Assembly (NCBI GenBank): GCA_027669525.1
Contig: JAQEDJ010000018.1
Span: 1-40,616, forward strand
DNA length: 40,616 nucleotides
Reading direction: 5' to 3'
Source: Coriobacteriaceae bacterium AM48-5
Lineage (GTDB): Bacteria > Actinomycetota > Coriobacteriia > Coriobacteriales > Coriobacteriaceae
The position numbers and the translations under genes were made by a program. Each line of letters starts with the position of its first letter. The stretch's first letter is position 1. The notes below the pieces were generated by a model. The model was not told the DNA's origin. It made no database searches and saw nothing but the letters and a program-made list of their open reading frames with translations. Shown piece by piece: positions 34,390-40,616 of the stretch.

Positions 34390-36711
34390 CTATCTAATCA
34401 GTTGTAGTATATCTGCTTTCATGCAATTATCAACCAACTTGTTTAATTGCTCCTCGCTTGTCGATAGTCCCTCTTTTTTCAAAATGTCGCGCACCTCGTT
34501 CTTAGTAATCGGCTTTTCAAACAACGAAAGCAAAGCGAACGAAAAATCATTAACCGCACACATTCTATGGGTGGCACAACTCAGCAGTACTCTTAACCCC
34601 TCTTTTGAGCGTCCGACTTCTTTAACAAACGAACTTTTAACCAATTGAAAACCATTATCGTGCATTACATAATCGGCATCGATATTTGTATTCAGCAATC
34701 CATAATGCAACAGTTCTTCTATCGCCCTTGTCAGCTCGAGGTCGCCCTGATCAAGAATAAGAGAAATGCTACAATCGGCCTCCAATAAACGGGCCAACTT
34801 ATGGTATACCAACTGGGAAACAGCATAGACATGATGGTATTCAGAATTATAGAAGTAGGCAAATGGCTCAACGAGCACGACAGAGGTCTTGGAATCCAGC
34901 CAGATTCGATCGGCTGGATTTAGACTAGTTAGCCGTCGCTTTACTTTGGTCAAATGTCCCTTATACCTGACAGCGTGAATAGAATCTAGGATCCAGGTCA
35001 CCTCTGAAATATGAAGCCGCTGGGGCAAGTCAATTGTGTCGCTACCGTTTATGACCTCTTGCATATAAAAATCAATATGATGCTCATCAGATAAGGATTT
35101 TGCTTCATTTAAAGTTAAACCAGTGCCTGAAACATAATCTACTTCGAGGCGCAAATCCTCATATTGGGACTGCGGCATTACAGAGACACCATACTTATCG
35201 GGATGATTCCAAACATCCGACCCCATAACGAGACCAAAATTCGTAAATCCTCTCGTGGAATATGGAACACCACATACCTGTTTTGAATAATTCAAAACAT
35301 TCTCTGTATAAGCTAAGGTGTTCAGAGCCTCTTCTTTAGTTTCGGTCGGAAAGCCAATCATAAAAAATAGATGAACAGGAATACCCGCATTGAGACAATC
35401 ATGGATATTGCGATCAATCCAATCAACTCTCGTGTTCTTCTTCATTAGATCAAGAACTCTTTGGTTGTATGACTCGAGGCCAAACTGAATCTGCCTACAT
35501 CCACTTTGGTATATCTTGTTAAAAACGTCTGTACTTAGGGTTGGAGAGAACCTCGTTTCTCCATGCCAGAAAAACGTTTTTCCCGATGCGTTTATTTCAT
35601 CCGCGAGTTGCTCCATTCTTTTGCCTTCGAATGTTTCATCCACAAAAGAGAAAACTCTCGTGCCGTATTTTTCATTTAACCGACACATTATTTCAAATAC
35701 TCTCGATATAGGCATCTTTCGGTAACAACCACCGGTAGCACCGGGAATGGTGCAGAAGGCGCAATGATTAAAACACTGCCTAGAGGAATAAACCGGCAAT
35801 ATTAGCTCAGGCATGAAGTATTTAGAAAGGGCGAAGCCATCGAAATCGGGAACTGTATCGTTGATAAATGTTTGCTCAATCCGATGGTTTTTATATATCT
35901 TTCCACCTTTAGCATGGCAAAGGTTTGGAACACAGTCGAGATTGTCATCACCAGAGTCAAGAGCCTCAAGAAGACGTGCAAGCGGCTCTTCGCCGTCATA
36001 CATCATTATCGAATCAATGTATTCAAAAAAGGGATGCCATTCTTTCATGCAGTCATCTGCTAAACGAGTAATGTAATTGCCGCCCAATGAGACGTGTTTA
36101 ACAGATGGACATTCTTCTTTAATCAGTTTCGCTAACGTAACTGCAGAAATCAATTGGAAACAGCCGCTCACCGAAATCCCAATAAACTCGATTTTTTCCC
36201 TCTGAATACGCTTAAGAAAGGCAGTTTCATAGAAGGAAATAAACGGATTATGCAAGGTATCCGCAAGCGATTTCATTATTTCTGGTGTCGAATAATAATC
36301 ATAGGGCAGATCTATGGAGTTGAACGTGTATTTAACTCCATATGAGACGTGATTTATGATATAGAGTGCATTTCTAAAAATGTTTTCAGCATATTGTCTT
36401 TCTTTTAGATTAAAGTATCTCTTCGATCTGAAAATATCTTTTGCCTCGTCAACATTAAGTGCCGACTTTTGTATCAACTCGATTGTTAATTGGACATTCG
36501 AACTAAACGAATCCTTTGATTCCCGATACCTTTTACAGCACTCTTCGACATGTCTAAAAGATAGGAGGTCATCGTAAAATTCCACGTTTAAGTCAACAAT
36601 GTCAACTTTGTATTGTTCAACCTCTTGAAGATATGACTTCAAAATAGGCAAGGCAAGATACGGCCCCACTGGACTCCATCCTGGGGGAAATACTAAAAGC
36701 GTTTTAGGCAT
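34390..36711 (-). CDS. Cobalamin-type radical SAM enzyme with two C-terminal PqqD-like modules
   Basis: 773 residues. Residues 1-240 look like a B12-binding Rossmann domain (TLLVFPPGWSPVGPYLALPI; IGISVSGC; HVSLGGNYIT), without a clear DxHxxG cobalamin histidine. The radical SAM barrel holds C313-x3-C317-x2-C320 in SSRQCFNHCAFCTIPG for the 4Fe-4S cluster, then FSFVDETFEGKR and GCRQIQFGLESYNQRVLDLM. The C-terminal 180 residues contain two segments (about 610-675 and 690-770) with a PqqD-like, winged-helix pattern; the second reads RMCAVNDFSFALLSLF, ITKNEVRDIL, EEQLNKLVDNCMKADIL. PqqD-like domains bind RiPP leader peptides. It resembles the B12-dependent RiPP-maturation radical SAM group; the chemistry cannot be told. 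Confidence 0.85.
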   Translation of the reverse strand: MPKTLLVFPPGWSPVGPYLALPILKSYLQEVEQYKVDIVDLNVEFYDDLLSFRHVEECCKRYRESKDSFSSNVQLTIELIQKSALNVDEAKDIFRSKRYFNLKERQYAENIFRNALYIINHVSYGVKYTFNSIDLPYDYYSTPEIMKSLADTLHNPFISFYETAFLKRIQREKIEFIGISVSGCFQLISAVTLAKLIKEECPSVKHVSLGGNYITRLADDCMKEWHPFFEYIDSIMMYDGEEPLARLLEALDSGDDNLDCVPNLCHAKGGKIYKNHRIEQTFINDTVPDFDGFALSKYFMPELILPVYSSRQCFNHCAFCTIPGATGGCYRKMPISRVFEIMCRLNEKYGTRVFSFVDETFEGKRMEQLADEINASGKTFFWHGETRFSPTLSTDVFNKIYQSGCRQIQFGLESYNQRVLDLMKKNTRVDWIDRNIHDCLNAGIPVHLFFMIGFPTETKEEALNTLAYTENVLNYSKQVCGVPYSTRGFTNFGLVMGSDVWNHPDKYGVSVMPQSQYEDLRLEVDYVSGTGLTLNEAKSLSDEHHIDFYMQEVINGSDTIDLPQRLHISEVTWILDSIHAVRYKGHLTKVKRRLTSLNPADRIWLDSKTSVVLVEPFAYFYNSEYHHVYAVSQLVYHKLARLLEADCSISLILDQGDLELTRAIEELLHYGLLNTNIDADYVMHDNGFQLVKSSFVKEVGRSKEGLRVLLSCATHRMCAVNDFSFALLSLFEKPITKNEVRDILKKEGLSTSEEQLNKLVDNCMKADILQLIR

Positions 36712-36718
36712 ATCAACG

Positions 36719-37903
36719 TCACATCTTTCGCAAATAATTCAATTGAAACACAACTACCATCATAATTGAAAATACACCAAGTCCTGTAACGAGAATTGAG
36801 AACATCGCGATGCTCGTGAACAGCGAAACAAGAAGTGTTGAAATAACAACAGCAACCGATTGCAAAGACTCCCTAATTGAAAACAGGCTTATCGATTCAG
36901 ATCCGTCTCTCGCCAAATCCTGCAGCGATGTTATGAGAAGCACATCTTGAATGGCGTTTCCGGCACCGACGATAAAAAGGAAAATAAACGATATCCCAGA
37001 CGCATAGCGATAGCCAAACGCCAGATACGCACCGAGCGCAAGATACGTCACAAAACAATATGATTTAACGCAATCGGAACCACTGATTAAACGACCATAT
37101 ATTGTATTTCCGAACAACAGTCCGATTGTAAGACTACTCTGAAGGAATCCGTATTGTATCGATGACGAGTCAAATTGCAATTGCGCTATAGCTGGCAAAA
37201 GAGAATTCAGAGAGCCGAATGCCACGCCACTAGAAATATCGATTAATAGGAAACCAATTGCCAAGTGCTTCGCGCTAAGATCACTAAATGCAGTCCTGTT
37301 TTTTTCATTTTTGCTTATTCCCTCTTTACCATTAACCTCGATAACCGACGGAACATCTCGCAGCAACCAGAACGACGCGGCAAAAGAAAGCGCGTCTAAT
37401 GCAAGAACAGCCTCCGCCCCAAATTGAGCGACAACAAAACCGCCGGCAACTGGCCCCAGAACCATCATCAAATTCTGCAGGAACCCAAACGAATTATTAA
37501 TTACGTCGCGATTGATACTATTCGTATTGGCTCTTAACAACGAGTAAAAGCAGGGCATTTCTACCGTTCGGCAAAGCGATACCGCGCACGTAATAGCAAA
37601 CATACTCCATTTACTATCAACAATAATATAGCAAACGAATAATCCCGCGCGAATTAAGTCTGCCAATCTCATGGCCTGCAGTGTCCCGATACCCATCTTC
37701 TGAGGCAGCTGCGCGAGCGCAACTGAAAACAGAGAGGGGGCAAATCTGCAGCAGACCATCAAAGCAGTTGCAGAAACATCGTGAGTTACCTCGTAAATCA
37801 GCATTGGCAAAGCAATATTCGCACACCAATTGCCTATTTCGCTTATCCCTCTAGCAATATATAGGACCCGAACCGGACGGCTAGCTCTCAATACCGTGAA
37901 CAT
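36719..37903 (-). CDS. MFS transporter of the radical SAM operon, probable peptide/product exporter
   Basis: About 394 residues with 10-12 hydrophobic segments. LYIARGISEIGNWCANIALP, LMMVLGPVAGGFVVAQFGAE and LVVSLFTS-like stretches are those of MFS_3-type exporters such as enterobactin or antibiotic efflux pumps. An ATG at 37903 with GAGG upstream is preferred over the GTG one codon earlier. It overlaps the DUF2087 gene by about 23 nt and ends 7 nt before the radical SAM gene, so all are on one message. Its place between the small protein and the enzyme suggests it exports the peptide product. Confidence 0.83.
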   Translation of the reverse strand: MFTVLRASRPVRVLYIARGISEIGNWCANIALPMLIYEVTHDVSATALMVCCRFAPSLFSVALAQLPQKMGIGTLQAMRLADLIRAGLFVCYIIVDSKWSMFAITCAVSLCRTVEMPCFYSLLRANTNSINRDVINNSFGFLQNLMMVLGPVAGGFVVAQFGAEAVLALDALSFAASFWLLRDVPSVIEVNGKEGISKNEKNRTAFSDLSAKHLAIGFLLIDISSGVAFGSLNSLLPAIAQLQFDSSSIQYGFLQSSLTIGLLFGNTIYGRLISGSDCVKSYCFVTYLALGAYLAFGYRYASGISFIFLFIVGAGNAIQDVLLITSLQDLARDGSESISLFSIRESLQSVAVVISTLLVSLFTSIAMFSILVTGLGVFSIMMVVVFQLNYLRKM

Positions 37904-38162
37904 CACGATTAACCTCGTATTTCAGGCCTCGTTCATCCCTTAATAGGAATCCATAATCAACCAAGTACCGCCTCAACACGGCATAATCAGGATAGAGCTG
38001 TGACAGCACACGATTAACCTGAAGCTCCGTATAACTTGTATTTAATTCAAAGAAAGAGACGGCCCATAGCAGCATGATTCTTTTATAGCTTTCCTTTTTT
38101 GGAATTGAAACCAGCTCGCCATTCTTGAGAAATCGTTTTTTAAAGTCTATTAGCTCATCCAT
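37881..38162 (-). CDS. Stand-alone DUF2087 protein
   Basis: 93 residues. SIPKKESYKRIMLLWAVSFF, TELQVNRVLSQLYPDYAVLR and RYLVDYGFLLRDERGLKYEV are the whole DUF2087 pattern, a small winged-helix-like domain often found at the end of ArsR-type regulators. Here no DNA-binding domain precedes it. It is the first gene of the radical SAM operon, with GGAGG upstream of 38162, and direct repeats lie just before it. It may regulate the operon or take part in peptide handling; both are guesses. Confidence 0.82.
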   Translation of the reverse strand: MDELIDFKKRFLKNGELVSIPKKESYKRIMLLWAVSFFELNTSYTELQVNRVLSQLYPDYAVLRRYLVDYGFLLRDERGLKYEVNRDVHGIES

Positions 38163-38236
38163 TCACATCCTCCATTTCATACGCATCTAATACTAAAAAT
38201 GCATACGCTTTAGGTCATCGCATTCAGCTTCTTTAT

Positions 38237-38256
38237 TCGAACTAAACTCGAACTAA
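38237..38256 (-). promoter_or_regulatory. Direct repeats upstream of the radical SAM operon
   Basis: TTAGTTCGA occurs twice on the minus strand with an 11-nt period, that is one helix turn. Nearer the start, GCGTATG also occurs twice (near 38202-38210 and 38178-38184). The 108-nt A/T-rich region before 38162 must hold the operon's promoter, and these repeats could be operators. Confidence 0.5.
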
Positions 38257-38270
38257 TCTAAATTATTTGC

Positions 38271-38480
38271 TCAGACACTCTTCGAAAGCTCGTTTTTCAC
38301 TCTGAGTAAATGCCCTTCCCAGTCAGTCCACGAACAGGAAGGCAACTCACAACGAGCGGAGTCGAAGCCCTCTGCCGTCGGTCGCTCAAAATGCACGATA
38401 ACCTTTTCGATATCGCCATCTGTAATCAGGTCAGAATGAATGACCTCGGTACCATCTTCGAATGTCATATACGGGTACAT
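38271..38480 (-). CDS. Conserved small protein of unknown function (69 residues)
   Basis: From the ATG at 38480 (GAGGTGG upstream) it reads MYPYMTFEDGTEVIHSDLIT, KVIVHFERPTAEGFDSARCE, LPSCSWTDWEG. I recognise this as a common bacterial family with the pattern YPYMTxxDxTEVxHS and FERPTxxGFDSARCELPS, usually followed by a GFS tail which here is short. Longer frames upstream are unsupported. It lies upstream of the island operon on the same strand. Function unknown. Confidence 0.72.
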   Translation of the reverse strand: MYPYMTFEDGTEVIHSDLITDGDIEKVIVHFERPTAEGFDSARCELPSCSWTDWEGHLLRVKNELSKSV

Positions 38481-38654
38481 CACGTAAACCACCTCGCAAT
38501 CGTAAATCCAGTTTAGCATCAGGCTATCGCACCAAAGACAGCAAGCCCCCTTGATGAGTTGATGGTATCTGTTAAATGTCACGTACGATTCACATCTGGT
38601 GGGTACCCTGATGGCAACACGAAACGAAGCAGATTTACGCCGGGAGGACCCCGT

Positions 38655-39608
38655 ATGACAACCAAGTACACCGACGCGCCGCGTACGCGTGTCATGACAC
38701 CGGCAGCGCTCAACAACGGCGTGCACGAGAACCATTCCATCGGACAAACCATGGCCATCGCGCCCAAAAAGGGCCTGTTCGACGACATTTCCATTCCCCA
38801 AATCATCGCCGGCGCCGCAGCTGCCGCCACGAGCGTCGCGCTTGCTTCAAAGATCGGCATTGCCGGCTCGGTGATTGGTGCCGCTGTGAGCTCAGTCATC
38901 ACCGTTGTGTCCTCGCAGGTCTACCGCCACTTTATCTCTGCCAGCGCCGAAGCCCTCAAAGGTACGCACGCCGCCATCGACTACCCCGCCGGCGCCTACG
39001 AGCCCGTTGAGCTTAATGCCGAGGAGCACCTGGGCGGCGCCGCGACTACGCAGGAGATGCGTCAGGTCGCGGGACGCGCGACCACGGCGCGCGTCGCCCC
39101 CAACAGCCTGCGCGCCAAGGCGGCGGAAGAGCGCAGCCAGACGCAAAAGAAGGTCATCATCTTCTCGATCGCCATCGCCATCGTCGCGGTCATCGCCTGC
39201 GCCGGCGCCATCCTTATAACCACCGCCGGTGAGGGTCTGGGCGAGCGTCCCGAGCCAATCCTTTCGTCGCGTACGACCGAGAGCGATGCAAATGACAACA
39301 CCCAGTCTCAAGATCAGCAGACGCAGACGGACGACACGCAAGACAGTTCCACCTCTGCCAATTCGTCCTCGAACACCCAAGACCAATCGCAGGGCACCGA
39401 TTCCTCTACGGCCAACAGCGGCACGCCATCCGGCACGACCGACTCAAGCCAAACGACTGACGGCTCTCAACCGAGCACGGGCGACCAGGCGAATGGCAAT
39501 ACATCGAGTACGGGATCTACCGACAACAGCAACACCAACAGCTCGAGCGGAACCGCGTCCGGCACGGCATCTGACAGCTCGAGCCAAGACACGGCATCGG
39601 GCAACTAA
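38655..39608 (+). CDS. Ser/Thr-rich membrane protein of unknown function
   Basis: 317 residues from the ATG at 38655 with GGGAGG upstream. A glycine/alanine-rich hydrophobic segment (IIAGAAAAATSVALASKIG onward, about 50-85) and one clear membrane helix (KKVIIFSIAIAIVAVIACAG, about 165-190) are followed by 110 residues almost wholly Ser, Thr, Gln, Asn, Gly and Asp, likely outside the membrane and disordered. No family is recognised. Repeated DNA words in the tail favour replication slippage. Confidence 0.75.
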   Translation: MTTKYTDAPRTRVMTPAALNNGVHENHSIGQTMAIAPKKGLFDDISIPQIIAGAAAAATSVALASKIGIAGSVIGAAVSSVITVVSSQVYRHFISASAEALKGTHAAIDYPAGAYEPVELNAEEHLGGAATTQEMRQVAGRATTARVAPNSLRAKAAEERSQTQKKVIIFSIAIAIVAVIACAGAILITTAGEGLGERPEPILSSRTTESDANDNTQSQDQQTQTDDTQDSSTSANSSSNTQDQSQGTDSSTANSGTPSGTTDSSQTTDGSQPSTGDQANGNTSSTGSTDNSNTNSSSGTASGTASDSSSQDTASGN

Positions 39609-39642
39609 GCACGTTTGTCTCTCATAGATAACCGACCTGCAT

Positions 39643-39675
39643 AACGGGCGCGAACCGGCAACGGTCGCGCCCGTT
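39643..39675 (+). terminator. Hairpin terminator of the Ser/Thr-rich protein gene
   Basis: AACGGGCGCGA-ACCG, loop GCAA, CGGT-CGCGCCCGTT: about 14 bp with one bulged A, followed by a weak TTTACC. Placed just past the stop. Confidence 0.7.
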
Positions 39676-39746
39676 TACCTTGGGCGACGAGATGGCAAGC
39701 CCCGTGCGATGGTAAGATGCTTTGGTGTGTAAAGAGGAGATTTGCC

Positions 39747-40616
39747 ATGAGCAAGACAATAGTTAAGCCTACGCTATCGCTGGGCAACCACATCTATCTG
39801 TATCGCCTGTTGCGCGATGCGATTGGGTGCGGCAAGCAAACGTTTATGACACAGGTCGAGGAGGCACTCGCCGCCGGCGATATGACCGCTTACGACCTGG
39901 GCTTCGAGTCCACGCGCGAGCTGCTCGAAGAACTCGACGACTGCATTAAACTGACCGTCTTTAAGGGCGGTCGCCTGTATGCCACCGTCATCGCCAACGA
40001 GACCTGGGATACCACCCTTGCCAAAGGCGAGGACAAGCCCAAGGCAGTCAAGGGCGCCAAGCAGTCCTACAAAAAGAAAAAGCGCGGCGAAAAGGACCTC
40101 AAGGCTGTGCGCCCCAAGCACGTTAAGCGTCCCGAGCCCGAAGCTATGGTTGAAGCCGCACCGGAACCCGAGCCCGAGACAGAGATCGAAGTCGCTATTG
40201 AGGTAACAGCAGAAGCCGAAACCGAAATCGCCGCCACGACCGATCCCGAAGTCATATCAGAGCAGGAAGCCACTGCGGAGCTCAACGAGGCTCCCAAGTC
40301 GACAACCGAAGAAGCCGCCAACCAACCCGAGACGCCTGCGTTCCAAAACAGCGATGTCTTTAGCGACGAGGCCGAGGACGATCAACCCGACGAGTCCGCC
40401 GATCAAGACGCTACCGAGTCGACGCCGGAACCCGAGACGCCGCAGCCTGCCATCTCGCTTACGGTCGTCTATGACCCCGAGAGCGCCAACGCCGGCATCA
40501 CCACCATGCATCCACGCCCATCGAGCAAAGTCGAGCGTCGAGAATCAGAGCGCTCCGCAAGTCGAGTTCGACACCGCGACCGCAGACGCACCTGCCATCG
40601 TCGAGCGGCAGATTCC
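39747..40616 (+). CDS. LOTUS/OST-HTH-like protein, truncated by window edge
   Basis: Begins with an ATG at 39747 (AGAGGAG upstream) and runs to the edge. The first 90 residues resemble a winged-helix OST-HTH/LOTUS fold: LGNHIYLYRLLRDAIGCGKQ, then YDLGFESTRELLEELDDCIK and LTVFKGGRLYATV. Such domains bind RNA or RNA-processing partners. A basic patch (KKKKRGEKDLK) and a long Glu/Pro-rich acidic region follow. Near 40512-40530 the reading frame breaks: STPIEQ and then VENQSAPQVEFDTA appear in the other two frames, so two bases seem to be missing. A DUF3825 domain may follow outside the window, but I cannot see it. Confidence 0.6.
   Translation, partial: MSKTIVKPTLSLGNHIYLYRLLRDAIGCGKQTFMTQVEEALAAGDMTAYDLGFESTRELLEELDDCIKLTVFKGGRLYATVIANETWDTTLAKGEDKPKAVKGAKQSYKKKKRGEKDLKAVRPKHVKRPEPEAMVEAAPEPEPETEIEVAIEVTAEAETEIAATTDPEVISEQEATAELNEAPKSTTEEAANQPETPAFQNSDVFSDEAEDDQPDESADQDATESTPEPETPQPAISLTVVYDPESANAGITTMHPRPSSKVERRESERSASRVRHRDRRRTCHRRAADS

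Noticed and set aside
38271..38801. A longer 176-codon reading of the small conserved protein
   Set aside because: The extra N-terminus overlaps the start of the Ser/Thr-rich protein on the other strand and has no family match; the ATG at 38480 fits both the ribosome site and the family.

Overview
The window looks like a chromosome segment of a high-G+C anaerobic actinobacterium of class Coriobacteriia, most like Collinsella. The signs are the dense genes on both strands, the L-lactate dehydrogenase and acetate kinase, the tryptophan ECF transporter, the acetylase-type diaminopimelate genes and the style of the intergenic repeats. The genus is my inference from family resemblance; there is no rRNA in the window.

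Layout. 0-2.4 kb: 5' end of acetate kinase, then an MFS transporter and a LysR regulator of lower G+C. 2.4-6.7 kb (minus): HIT protein, exonuclease VII (xseB, xseA), a membrane zinc peptidase, RNase D. 6.8-10.1 kb (plus): lipid kinase, a 30-residue membrane protein and a sortase-anchored C69 peptidase. 10.1-13.7 kb (plus): a tryptophan-uptake operon (22-residue leader peptide with three Trp codons, attenuator, TrpP-like S component, fused ECF ATPase, EcfT). 13.8-15.9 kb (minus): ATP-grasp ligase and Asp/Glu racemase, probably for D-aspartate. 16-18.2 kb: MOSC protein and a secreted coiled-coil/lysozyme-like protein. 18.2-21.7 kb (minus): membrane Ser/Thr kinase, XRE-like partner, FxLYD protein, small membrane protein, HigBA toxin-antitoxin. 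21.8-27.2 kb: M20 deacylase diverging from a lysine riboswitch that leads lysA-dapA-dapB-dapH. 27.2-34.1 kb (minus): NdpA-like protein, DUF2974 hydrolase, ldh, a class I aminotransferase, NAD synthetase. 34.2-38.5 kb (minus): an AT-rich island. 38.6 kb to the end: a Ser/Thr-rich membrane protein and a truncated LOTUS-like protein.

The AT-rich island is the most interesting part. It is one compact operon: a stand-alone DUF2087 protein, an MFS exporter, a cobalamin-type radical SAM enzyme ending in two PqqD-like (RiPP recognition) modules, and, 13 nt after the enzyme's stop, a 36-codon ORF with a perfect Shine-Dalgarno, closed by a strong terminator. I read it as a candidate uncharacterised RiPP (modified peptide) biosynthesis and export system.

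A caution for all users of this sequence: at least 15 otherwise intact genes are broken by what looks like loss of one base, usually in a short C or G run. Restoring one base per break makes every gene length an exact multiple of three. This looks like sequencing or assembly error rather than gene decay, so I annotate those genes across the breaks.
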